DNA from: Heliopora coerulea
Lineage: Eukaryota > Cnidaria > Anthozoa > Scleralcyonacea > Helioporidae
Direction: 5' to 3'
Assembly: GCA_030142905.1 (NCBI GenBank)
Contig: JASJOG010000459.1
Coordinates: forward strand, 62,001 to 126,000
Length of the DNA stretch: 64,000 bases
Shown: positions 11,557 to 24,665 of the stretch, one piece after another
Layout: the number at the start of each line of letters is the position of its first letter
Position numbering within the stretch: position 1 is the first letter of the stretch
Notes under the pieces: generated by a model
Databases searched by the model: none
The model's input: only the letters and a program-made list of their open reading frames with translations
What the model was told of the DNA's origin: nothing
Position numbers and translations under genes: made by a program

Positions 11557-13710
11557 GATCCGAGATGAAGCAGAGACTGCCGATAAAATGATGAAATAAC
11601 GTTTGAATAGTGACGCTGGTGGTTATTAGGACTGGTACCAAGTGAGGTTTCAGCTGGTTTCGGAGAATTCAAGTCGACGGCGTTGGTTGAGTGCATAGAC
11701 GCTGGTTTTCGCTGGTGCTGCATCAACGTTCTGGCAAGACGTCAAAGGACTTGCCACCGGGAAAAAAAAAAGACATCAAAAATTACATATGAAAAAGGAT
11801 AAAGATTCGATGGTCTTCGCGTTTAAACATTTTGCTAAGAATTTGGAATGTTCCTACGGGACATCTTTTTTGCGGGGAAAAGTGTTTTGTTCGAATATTA
11901 ATTGCACATTCTTCCATTCACGTGTTTTTTTTTGCAACGAAATTTCCCTTCTTCATGGTTGGGAAAAGGATACTTGTTGTGAAGTGAATTTTTGAAATAT
12001 GTAAGGTAAGAGTTAAATTATGAAAGTTTCTGCGAATTCTGCTCTGTTGTTGCAACACGAAACAATGAAGCGTTCTGAGAGTATATTTCAGAGTATATTA
12101 AAGATGATTTTATCTGAGAAAGCGTTTTATTTGGACCATCTGTTCAATCTTTCCCTATCATCGCTGTTCATTAGCATGTTTAATTTGTCTGGTTTGAGGG
12201 AGGTAGGTTACTTGCTTGTGTGTCAGTCTATAGACCAATCAATAAGTCAGTCAATGAATCAATCAATCAATCAAGCAATTTGTCAATGAAGAAATAAGTC
12301 AAAATGAATAAGTAAGTAAGTAAATAAACAAATAAATAAACGAATAAATAAATACATGGACTGCAAGTAGTTTCTAAAAGACCTCATCCAATGCCCTCCT
12401 CGGCGTTCTGGAAAACGAAATCCCTGATAAAAGACGATGAATGCACGGAACGTTTTCAGGCTCTGGAAGGCAGCCGGGAAGTATCATGGGCAGATTGAAT
12501 ACAAAAAAATAGAATAGACCTTGCGAAAAAAGTGACGGGATCTGTGGACGAGAATGCATTTGGAGGTGTTGTACTGCGATAATCTGCTAGCCTTGCTTTC
12601 GTGCACACAATCCTGCAAAAATACCTATATTACAGGAGATGTGTTAGTGGTCAAAAAGCATTTCATTTTCGCAATGTAACTTGTTAGTTGACCAACATCG
12701 CAATACTCATTGACCCTTCTTAACGTCGAGTGTGGATCCGGTCCAGTGGTCAGCAATTTATGGCTTATCTATGGGAAACACAAAGCATCGTGTTGTGAAT
12801 TGAACAATACTGGGTATATTTTAAACGTTTTATTTGAATTTAAACAACGTATGTTTTTAAACTCTTCAGTCTTTTCTCATCACCTGTCACTTTCTGGCAA
12901 ATTTCTGGGGGCATATCCCCTTCGCCCCTCCCCTCCTCAGGTGCAGGCATGTTCGTCTCGGTACTGATTTCCTTTGTGGTGTCTCCATAAATTATTAGCG
13001 AGTTTGAGAGATACGTGATATTCGTTCTTTGTATCGGAGTCCTTGTAGCTTAATATTAGAGTGTTTCATTGCTATAGATCCCATGCACATGATGTCAATA
13101 CAGTCCATCTGGATGACAACTTCAAAGTTTCGATGTCCAACCGAGTGAATAATTGATGAAAATTCTATTGTCTATAAGCATTTTTCCTACAGCAAAAGAG
13201 TAAGTGCAAGGGACCTATTCGCTACACGACTGCCTTGCTGGTTGTATACACGTCTAACTTTCCCTTGCCACATGGAGTCTTGTAATTCTATGTTTTGAAA
13301 TGTTGATGGTTGTACAGAAATGTAACTCGTGGTCCCTCGATGGTTAAAATGGGCAAAGGGTCACCAAAAGCATGCCAGTTAAAGCCACGTCATCGTTAAG
13401 AAAGGTTTTGAAGAGTAAATCATCGAAGCTTGACAAAGAATCACCACGTATTTAAACTCTCCCCTTGCAGTTTTGAACTCTTGGCTCGCTGAATTTTACG
13501 TGGTTCTGTTTCTGGTGATCAAAGTTGGTCAGAAACCAGTAGTCCAAATGATTCAGAGATCCTGCTCGTCTTAACACAACTCTGACGTACTTCGTGTCTT
13601 AACTTATTCAAAGCATGTTGTTAAGGAACATTATCATGTTTAAAAATTCACTTCAAGTCAATCTTTAAAACTGATATGAAAGAACTGTTTCTAAATTCGA
13701 AGTGTAAGAG
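11557..13710. other. 3' flank of the Tudor gene, no further gene seen
   Basis: Presumably contains the Tudor 3' UTR. AATAAA strings occur only inside the microsatellite near 12320-12355, so the poly(A) site is unclear. Open frames here are short and show no recognisable domains. Confidence 0.6.
12235..12356 (+). repeat. Tetranucleotide microsatellite (AATC / AAGT / AAAT)
   Basis: Consecutive runs of AATC-like, AAGT-like and AAAT-like units. It supplies several incidental AATAAA strings. Confidence 0.9.
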
Positions 13711-13970
13711 TGAGGTGCTGGTGGCACAATGGTAATGCACGTGTCTCTCACCACTGTGACTAGGGTTTGGTTATCGCTCTATGCAGTTATCCGATTAAAG
13801 TTATCTTGGTCACATGTGAGAAGAGTGTTGTCCAGTTTCACTCTACCAAACATCGGAGATTTTCTCCGGGTACTCTGGTTTTCTCTTGTAGTAACACTTT
13901 ACCTATGAAGGGTGACCGCTACTGGTGTTTTAGGGAGAAGGGTTCAGCTAGCCGACAGCGTCATCCAGTA
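13711..13970 (+). mobile_element. SINE-like, tRNA-derived repeat
   Basis: The 5' end has a box-A-like stretch (GGTGGCACAATGGTAATGC) and a degenerate box-B-like stretch about 40 bp on. The body carries TTTCTCCGGGTACTCTGGTTT, a core I associate with cnidarian SINE-like repeats. A related core occurs in reverse at 48735-48985. Assignment is by recognition. Confidence 0.55.
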
Positions 13971-16150
13971 TAAGTAAAAATACTTTACTTTTTATTTCAC
14001 TTTACTAACCCACGAGGCATATTTAGTTGACAGATGGTTCGTCAACGCTTCAGAATGACAAGAAGTTAAGTAATCTGTTATCTTTGTATTCCGTGGATTC
14101 ATACTTACGTTGTTTCTATGCAAGGATGTTTTGGGGTGTTTAAGTCTTCACATAAAAACCGACAAAGTACAAACGGCAAATCCTCAAGAGTCAAGATACA
14201 GTATTGCTTCATTGAATACTTAATTGAAATTTCCATCCTGATTCTCAGATTCACAAACAGAGACTTTCACCAGACATTTCGCCTAAGCGGTTGATCATTT
14301 ATTTCATCTCAAGTGAGAGACGTTGGCTGTTTTTGTTCTGAAACCTCCCAAAATTAAGAGAGTTGTGCGGTCGCTTAAGCTGATACCTCATTCTCAACTG
14401 TTAAAAGCGTAACAAGCTTGCTCCACAAAAGAGAAAATTATGCACAAAATTTACACAAAAAGAAATTCATGATCCGCGAGAGAGAAAGTGATCGTTTCCA
14501 GTTGTTCTTCGTCGGATTTTGAAGATAAATGGAGGGAAGATGCTGAAACTAGTGCAACCTACTCTATTATGAATTCAGCCATGTAGGAAGATTTCTTTGA
14601 GAGAAGTTAAAAGCGTGACCTGGAATTGCAGTGCCGCGTTTTTTTCTGAGCGTTTACCAGCGCACTGTTGGCATTTGTAGACGAACAAGTCTACATGTTA
14701 TGAACACTCTGAGTACGTAAAACGTAGTTTGACGAAAAAGGAGCGTTGAAGTTCAACTTTGATACACAAAAACGTTGCGTCACAACTTCACACGCACTGG
14801 TGGTTCAGGGCAGAACTGAAGCACGTCATAAGATGGATGTGTGTAAAAGAGAAGAGATATCATTTAACCTCATTCCGCAGAGTCTGTAAGACGCACTAAC
14901 TCAAGTTCAAACGTTAGGCCTTATCGTATGCACACGTTACTGGCAATACACGCTCACGCTTTGCCCGAAACCTTTCGAGTTTTAACCTGTCTTGGCGATT
15001 TTGCACAAATAACCAACAATTTCACTCCTTCGGTATATCTGACTTGAAATTGAGGTGATAAGGGATTGAAAATAAATGAACCACGAGCTTGTATTGACTC
15101 CCTACCACGGTCTAATACGCCCTCATTTTTTCCAAACTAAGAAGTTTTGGAGTCTAGTAATAAAGATTATTGCCCAGGAAATAATTTTGAAGAAGCCCAT
15201 ATCTCAAATAAACATATCAGGATACTTGAGATATGGGCTTCTTCAAAATTACTTTCTGGGCAATAATCTTTATTACTAGACTTCGATTTCCGCCTGGTAT
15301 CTCGATTGCCGAAATCCTAACCAAGTTTCGGAGTGTTGTTTCGTATTCTCAATTTCGTGTTCAGTGGCATATCGGTCCAGCAGTGCGGTGTGTGGATTCG
15401 GGCGTTGCAAGAAAAGCTGGTGGAGGGTTGAAAGACGATTGAAAGGGTTTGGTTCTCATTGGTTCTTCTAATACAAGCCCTGCTGTTTCTGATGTAAGGT
15501 CTTTGTGGTTTCATCACTTGTCCGATTGACTATCAATCACAAATGCAACAGCGCGGCAAAATTGCTCCATATTGTTCTGGTGAACTTGTGAACTAAAACT
15601 TGGGATCATTTTGATGATCAAGTAATTATGTCGGTTGTCTAAAGTCAGGCAACTCGAATCTCAATCTTAAGTCGATAATTGAACGTGAACTTCCTAAATG
15701 TACTACAGCAAGGAGAAAAAAATAGTGTATTTTGACGAGACCAAGACGTCACACGGGTCGCTGAGTTCACCATGGTTGACGAAACAAACAGATTTATGCT
15801 TTAACACCCTGGAATTTAGGTCTGTCACGAAGAATTACAGAGATTAACTCAGCTTGTAATCCTCATTAAAGGTAATAAATCCCTTATAAGAACGTAATAT
15901 TTTACTATCTTTATCGTCAGCTACTGAAAGACGATAATATTCATTTACGAAGCGATTTCGTGGGACCGTTGTTGAATGGAGCGTGTATTTCAACGGGGCT
16001 ACATTATGCAAATTATTCTAATCGGATACGCATCAAAGGCGTGTTGAAGTATCTTCCAGAATTATTCCTACCCCGCCAGTAAATTCTTTCTCATTCTTAT
16101 CTTGGCCATCGTGTGAAAAGGTTGTGTGTATTTGTATTAACAAAGAAGCA
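13971..16150. other. Intergenic region upstream of the exchanger gene
   Basis: Apart from the palindrome at 15151-15282 I see no gene or clear repeat. The last few hundred bases are presumably the exchanger promoter and 5' UTR. Confidence 0.6.
15151..15282. repeat. Near-perfect 57-bp inverted repeat (foldback)
   Basis: Arms 15151-15207 and 15226-15282 are reverse complements with only a few mismatches, separated by an 18-bp loop. Transcribed, this would form a long hairpin. It resembles a foldback MITE. Confidence 0.9.
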
Positions 16151-19100
16151 ATGGCTTTTGTGCGTCGCCTATCTTGCCTGGTTCTTTTGATCTTCGTGTG
16201 CGTCTTACCTTATACCACGGTATGTATTGTTTTCCTAACAAAGTTTCAAATTACAGAAACTTCAATTGCAGTATACGTGGTTGAACGAAGTGTCGGCAAA
16301 AGCTAATTTTGTATTCCTGTTAAAGTCCTCTGTCACTGAGTTTTACGATGTATTGAAGTTCTAGGTGCTTTCAGCTAGTACAAACTGCAGTTCCTCGATT
16401 GAAGGGTGTTGTTCCGTGGTGGTTTAAGCATCAAATCCTAGGCGATAAATCCTCTTCTTAATTGATGTCATTTTGTGTTTACGGTGAAAGTGTCGCGCCT
16501 TTGTTAACAAAAATCATGCCGATAATCTCACTGGTTCACAATTTTGTTGCTTTTCTCAAATTTACGTCTTGATTTATTTGTAAAGATTGCTTAAGAGGGT
16601 GAATCCTTGCTCTCAATTCTCGAAAGCGTTCGACTATAGCTCCATGCACGTAGATTCGTATGTTTCTGTCTTGGTTCCGCTTCGCATCGCGTCCCTTAGC
16701 CAAGATGTGTGTGGCGTAGTTGCTTTTAAAAATCCGTCGTCTTATCATTTCTTACAAGAGTTATCTAAGCAAGACTTACGCCGCTTCTTGTTGATAAAGC
16801 TACGTACTTTGAAGGTGAAATAGTCGAGGTTGTAAAAAAGCAACGCAGTTTGTTCAATTGGCGTTAAATTTCGTTCCAGCTTGTTGATATCGGTACCTTC
16901 TGTCAAAGTTTGAACATGCACCGAATTGTATCGTCAAACACGAAAGTTCAGGAAACTTTCCTCTACATAAGAATTTGCTGAAAAGTTTTCCTCTGTTTCA
17001 GCTTTTTATTACAGGATTTAAAAATAAAAAGGCCGATAGGTTCGTAGGTTTTTAACTATTCAGTTCTAAGTGTTAGTTACTGAAGCATCAAACATTGTCT
17101 ACCTCCATATCCGCTATTTGCATAATATTGTTTATAAACGAAATAATTAGCATAATTTGAATAATTCACCAGCGGACCGTTTCAAGGACTGTTGAAATGC
17201 ACTTTCTTTTACCATTAATTTGTTAACTGCTTCAGGTTTTATTTTGTAATGTTTCCTTGTCTATATAAATGGGAAGTTTTTGATTGTTATTTTAAGGTAT
17301 ATAACCTGTACAACATCGTATATTTGGAGATCTTCCATTGAAGCTTTGTTCTTTGCTAATGTATTCATAAGACAAGTGCCATAGTTCAAGCACTATCGCA
17401 CACAAGATGAGCATAATTGTGTGTCTTGGACCATACTGTATATTGATAAAGAAATGCCCATAAGCATAATAGCTTAAAAAAGAAGAGACATTTATTTGTA
17501 CACAGAAGAGTAAATACATAATATTTAATAAGATCTTAGGTCTTGTTCTCAACATCACAATATCACCAGAGATAACTGAGTTTTCTCTGATGATGTTGAC
17601 AACAAAATCTAAGATCTTATCAAGTATTATGTATTTACTCTTCTTTGTACAAATCAATTGCTCTTCTCTTTTAAGCTCTTATGCTGGGCATTTCTTTATC
17701 AATATACAGTATGGTCTAAGACACAAGATTATGTCCATCTTATGTGCAATAGTACTGAAACTTTGGCATTTGTCACATGAATACATTAGCAAAGAATACG
17801 GCCTCAATGGAAGAACTCTGTCCAAATATTCAGTGTCAAATATTTCATTATTAACATCACAACATGACCAGAGGTAAATGAGTTGTCTCTGATGATGTTG
17901 ACTACAAAACATTAGATCTTACTAAATATTTTGTATTTACTCTGCTGTGAATGAATCAATGGCTCATAATAAGCTTTTATGCTGGGCACTTCATTTTTAT
18001 GCCATGTTTTCCACCTGGTAAATCTATGGCTGATGTTTTAAAGAAATGCTCAAGGTAAATTTGAGGTCCAGTTTAAACATTTAGGATCCCACATGCATAA
18101 ACCAAGTGGCAATTTTGTTACCTCAATTTTACACAAATTCATTCTTTTGTTTTCCACAGTAGCTGTTAAATATTTGCTTAATTAAAGCTTCTTGCACTGT
18201 TGGGTTGGATTATGACCAAAAATGGTAACATCCATGATTAGCTGAGTGCCAAGCATTACTGCTTGCAAGTATTCTTCTGTGTGGCTGCATACTTCTGCCA
18301 GTTTCCCTAATAATTTCATTTTTTCCAGTTTAATACTGATATCCAAGAAGATGAGAAAGTCTTACCATCATTTTCACAATATTTTGTGACATTGAGTCTA
18401 TAGTGATTGAACTTAGGTTGCTCAGCTTGTGGACACTGCATCCCCACTGCACAGGGTTTTGAATTCTCTTTGTTGTTTTTAGGTATCAGGTAAAAGCAAG
18501 AATACCACTCTACCAGATGATGATTGTTACAAAGGAAGGTTTACTAAATTCCCTTGTTCTTCTACAGTAAGTTGACTGTTTGACTCAATTTTTCACAGCT
18601 TTGGCATTGCATGCTGTGGGACATTTTATCATGAAAAATAAGTCATGGTATTATCAAAGATGTTTCAATGGTTTGGGTAAAAGCTATTGATATTTTATAA
18701 GAAAAATGGAAGAGTTAATCACTGTTTTCACAATTTTAAAGGATTCTTTTTTCCACTCATGACTAAAAGTCACTTACTTGAAATTTTATTGGTTTTTATA
18801 TTATCTTCTTTGTTCTTTTGAATTATCTCAGTCATCATGAAATGTTTTAAAGTAAAGAACATCTTTGAGGCTGTTTTTGAAGTATTTGAGATTTGCTGTT
18901 AGTTTTGAGAGGCTTACAATTACCGGTGTTTGGATTTGATGATAGTTTACAGCAATATTGTGCTTAATTGCAGTAATGAATAAAATCATCAGTTTGTAGT
19001 AATCAAATGTAAGCATTGCATTTAGTCATGGATGTCATAAATAATTATTATCCAGACATACTGAATAACTGAAAGGAGAACAAAATCATGTACCTGGGTG

Positions 19101-22100
19101 ACTAAACTGAAGAACCAAATTCTCTATTTTTACTGATTATATAAGTTTAACTTATATTTTTAGATTATTGGGAACGTACTTTTGATTGTGTTTTATGGTG
19201 GGTTGCTGATGATTGCTGCCAAGTTAATTTCAGGTTAATGGAATCTTTTGTTTTATGTTAAGTTATCAAATATAAAGACATGAGTGTTAATAGAAACACT
19301 GACTTGTGCTCAAATACACTCGACGGTTACTATTAGCTGCTGTAATGGATCGATAAACAAGACTGAACTGCTATAAAGATTTTGGCCAACATCTCACTTA
19401 TAAACAAAAATAGAATTTGGTTTGATTTTAACCATTGCAGGATTGAGTAATAAACAATTATTTGACAAGGCTAAATTATTTGATTTGTCAGTGGTACGCT
19501 GAGCATTTAATATTTGCCAATGCCAAAGACAAGAGGCAAAAAATTAACCTGTAATTTTCCAGTGAATCATGATGCTTTGAATTAAGCCTGGGGAATGCTG
19601 TATTATGCCTAGGCAATGATTCCCTGCTATAATAACAGCATTTAATATTTACTTTTACTAAATTGTTTTCAATTTGCATTAACTAAAACACTGTACTAGC
19701 TGGATTACAGAACACCAAACTGTAGGAAGTTAAGGAAACTTTTTAAGCTATGCAGCATCCATGTTGATAATTTCCTGAATCTGAATGAATAAAATATTGT
19801 GAATCTTGCATTGTTCAACAAGCACCAAATGAGTGATGTGATTTCAAACAAGAAGGATACACATCATATTTACTAAAATCTAAAATTTCATTGCTATACT
19901 TGCAGTGCTTAATCAACCATAAATCACCTGTTTGTACAAAATCTATGTTTTTGACAAGAAATATAATTTATATAAATTAAGCTTATACTAGCATTAGAAA
20001 TGTAATCTTTGGTGCCTGCATGTGGCCCTGAAAATTTCTCAATCCTGGCTGAGTCACTGACTTTGGGCAAAAACTGTTTCATTGGACAGTTATACTAGCT
20101 GGTGTTTACATGGAAGCAAGCTAACCCTCTTAGTAGGGTAGGCCCTTTTTGCTGAGATCTCTCATCCCTGTGAAATCCCTTGTAATACTTGTTTTTGTTT
20201 ACATGTGAGGAGGGCCAGCCCTCCCAAGTAAAATCTCAGTATTGTGTTGACTACCCAAGATCTTGCCCAAGAGGGCTGGAAACTTTCCATGTAAACATAC
20301 TATGAATGACTGGCCTTCCTGCGAAGCATGCGTGCTTGATTCAGCCCTACTAGAAGGACCAGAAAATTCCCATGTGAAAGTGATTTGAAATCCAGCCCTC
20401 TTATTAGGGCAAGCCCTACCAAGAGGGCTGCCTTGCCTCCATATAAGCACCCTGCCTAGTTCAACTGTGCTTTCTCTGCCATCATGTTAAAGGCCTATCA
20501 TTGGCATTGATATTGTTGGTGTAAATGCAATAACTAACCTGTAATGATATTCATCTTCTGTTTACAGATGGAGCAGAACTACTACTTGACCTGGGTTTAC
20601 CAGCTGGTTTAATTGGTTAGTATATTCATGGGTAGCAGAGCAGAGCTGCTTGGAGTAATGCCTGGGACCAAGGCAAAGAAGACCGCATTTTTCCATCCCT
20701 GTGTGGACCTTTTATAGTCCAGCCATAGAACTCATATTAAACTAGAAGGGGCATGAGGGCCGAAAATTTGGACTGAAATTGAATGCCACCATTTTGAGTA
20801 AATTGGAAGGGGGAAATTGTTCTTCTCCAAGCCCTTTTCCCTCTGTCCAAGAACATCGAGGTCAAACCACTGATCTTTAGGAAATTGTTCAGGAAATATA
20901 ACAGAAAAACTGCTTTTCTAGGTATTAGCCAGCTATTACTTTTGCCTTAATTGTTTTATATTCTTTTTATTTTAAAAATAAACAAAAATAAATAAATAAA
21001 TGATAAAGGAAATGATAAAGGAGTTGGAATGGAATACTTTGGAATCCAGAAGGAAAATATCAAGACTTACTATGATGTATAAATTAGGTCGTGGCTTACT
21101 GGATTAGAACAAAAGAAAACTGTAAAACTACAAAGCACAAATGCTTTGCTTTGTAGTTTTACAGTTTTCTTGTTAGCATTGCTACAGTTCTTTTGAGCAT
21201 TTACTCGTAGGTTTTACACGCTTACTAGAGCTTTGTTTAAATGTATCTACTGATCTATCTACTGTATTCAAATATAATTCTGATCAACTGTATGGTAATT
21301 CTAATGTTTGATTTCAAATTTCCTTTAGGTGGTATTGTTCTTCCACTGCTGGGCGCAGTTCCCGACTCTGCCATTATCATTGTTTCTGGATTAAAACCCA
21401 ACGCCCAAGATGAGCTTTCTGTTGGCATGGGGTATGGCTCGATGAATATCAAGTACCAAGTTTCTCATAGCCCTAACCTTACCCCTGGCAGCCCCAACCG
21501 TACCTATAACTCTAACTTAACCCTAACCCTGACCATAATTATACTGTCAATTCTGACATAAGTATGTGCAGAAAAGATGAAAAATTGCTTATAATTCCTC
21601 GATTTCCCTTCCGTGAAATGTTTTGAAAGTTCGAGGAGGTAGAGATTCCTACTTGATGCGGTGCTTACCATTACAATTTTTCAAAAAGTTCCCTAAAGCC
21701 TTTTTTTTTTTATGTTGAAAGATAATAAATGTGGAAATAGTGAAAAAAAATCTAACAACTACTGAACAAACAGTCGTTTGTATATTTCACAGTTTAGTGC
21801 GAATTTTAAGAAAACTTCACCGTACAAAACTCACTAAATTGTGGCGGGAAGGTAATAAGTGTTGCATTTTTTGAGCGATTTGTTTCCATGGACACGACTG
21901 GGTTAGGATGAATTATTAGTAGGAAGTAGGCATAAGTGAATTCTTAGTCGTTTTTGTAAGAATTCCATAAACATATTGGACAAGACCAAGAAACTAGTCT
22001 CTTGGGAAAGCGTAAGAGTCCAGTAGTGTCAAAACCCTCGAGTGCCACCTTAAGTTCGATTTTTTTGAAAGTGGTGACAGCGTTATCCGTACCCTAGGAC

Positions 22101-24595
22101 TTATCTAGCAGCGAATTGCCGGGTGGGCCCCTTAGCCGGCAGACTTCGGATCCAGTCTCTTTTTCCACCATCACCAGATCACCTATACTGTAGGTGACAT
22201 AGAATTTCATTATTTTCTAGAACTCTAGCAGGAAGTACCATCATGCTGTTGACACTGGCCTGGGGAGGCAGTCTGTTCCTTGGTAGATGTGATCTGGATG
22301 AAAATGGAGAAGCTATTGAAGAAACTGGAAAAGGCGTCAACTGCAGAAAACAGGTAAAGTGGAGATTTAGGGGATCGATAGAGATCGGTTCAAAAGAACA
22401 ATCTCTTAAGCCTTTCCCTTTTCGAGTCAATTAGTAAAATTTTCCCTGGCTTACAGTTATAGGTAATTAGGGTTCGCAAGGGTCGTAAAAATCGCAAAGA
22501 AAGTACCAATATTCTGAAAGTTGGTCTTATGGCCATAAAAGTCATAAACATACCGGGGGAATTTTAGTTCAGAGCCATGAAATAATCGTAAAATTTTGTT
22601 ATAACGTTCCAGATATTTATTTAAGAAATTACTTTCCGATATCTGGATGCCGAATCCTTTTCAAATGACTGATTTTGCTTTCGGTACGATCATTAGACGC
22701 CCGCAGGAGCCAGTGGCCTGCGATCAAGAATCACAGGGCGCGAAAAACGGAGTTTTGGAGCCGTGTTAATTGCTGAAGTTTTGCATACAAAGCAATGAAA
22801 ATATCATTAAAAAAGTCATAAAATTTTATTTTCCAATACAGTTCAAACCCTGAGTAATACCAGGATTTTCGAGAAATTAGCGATTAAATTTCTTCGCTGC
22901 CGCGGGAAAAATTGGCGGATCTTTTTCATTATAACGCAACCCAGTCCCGTCGCTCACTCACGCGTATCACTTATGACATTTACTAATTAAAAGTACATGA
23001 TTTCTTTCTTTTTTTCCTCAGGGAGTGACACTTCTGCCTGCTGTTCAAAAATCGGCGATCCTCATGGCTATGACGTCATTGCTTTACCTGTAAGTTTTGG
23101 TCAAGATCGAGTGTTGAATTTAATTCTAATTTTTAGTTAACTGCGGCTATATGTCTAAAACTTGCTAATTTTTTTCATCTCACCAGAATTGTCCAAAGTG
23201 CAGATTGGCATTGGGGTCCGACCAAGTATCCACCTCATGACGATAAGCAACCGAAGTACGTGAAAAATGCAGCTTTGGCCACTCTGATATTCTGCGTCAT
23301 ATCTTTCATTTCTTATCTTGCATTTTTGGTAAGCGGAATACTTTGTACAAATGTTTACCGTCTAGGCGTTTATATTTACCTGAAGATAGAATTTAAGTAT
23401 TTAGGTGTTGGTATTTATAAAATAACGTGACTCGTTCGCAAGCTCTGATTGGTTAATACCCGTGTTTGGGTAAGAGTATCTAAACACGGAAAATTTCCCG
23501 CCAAAAGTGTACTGAAGTTTGTTTTGTACGTTCAGCCTTATTATTTTATGAAAGAAACACATAACGGTTTTTGTGTGTTTGAATACTGTGATTCAGACAC
23601 TCGGTACGTTAGTTGGCTTTCTAATAGCTAAAAAATCACGCTTGTTTTTCCTGTTTTTCATCGCGTTGAGTTGGTTCCGCTTTGTTCGATCTTGGCTCTG
23701 ATTGGTAGGTGATGATTTTCGGGAGATGCGCTTACTTCATGATAGTGTTCATTAAGTTAACTGCTTTTCATCTGTGGTTATTTTATAAAAGAAATACCAG
23801 ATAAATTCCCCTATTTGGATACTGTGATCCAAACATTTGGGATGTTGCTCGACTTTCGAAAAGCCAAAACCACTCGCCTAGCGACTTGTATTTTTTTACG
23901 CTTTTCTCAAGTCTCGCAACATCCCGCGTGTTTGGATCACAGTATCCAAATACGGGAATCCATTTGGTATCTTTAAAATTCAAACTGTCTTAAAGGTGTG
24001 TAAATCTGTGAACTTTAGTATCGTGCGTAGATACGGCGCGTGCTCGCTCACAAGTTTTGAAATTTTAAAATCTCAAGATGACCATTGTCTATATTCCGAT
24101 GGGAGAAGAATGACATTCAAAACGGAATGTAAAGTACAAGCAATGTTACGAAGTTCCTCCATCTAACTGCTGCGAATGGGCTAAAACAAATTTGAACACA
24201 AAGCATGAGTAAAAACCCACTTCAAAAGTTGACTCTTTGTTAAAACAGACCTAAAATGAGCTTCGGGCGTTGGCTGGGAGCTGAAACTATAGTGAGATGA
24301 GAGTGATGGAGCGTAGACCGAGTGAACGAGCGTTTGGGGATATCAAAACTGATGAAGATGTCAAACAGCAAATGCTTGTTTTAACGTTTACATAATGTTG
24401 AATCAAGGATAGTTGGTGTCACATCAGTATCTGTGTACATGAACAGGTAGAAGTAGAGGTAGAGGTATATGTTGGTAGGAGTAGAGGTATGGGTATATAG
24501 GTATAGGTGTATAAGGTATTGGTATAGGTATATATCGGTGTAGGCGTAGATATAGGTATATATAGGTATAGGTATAGGTATAGGCATATGTATAG

Positions 24596-24665
<70 letters not shown>

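Noticed and set aside
16006..16013. Octamer ATGCAAAT 138 bases before the exchanger ATG (possible POU site)
   Set aside because: An 8-base match is expected by chance and nothing else supports a promoter element.
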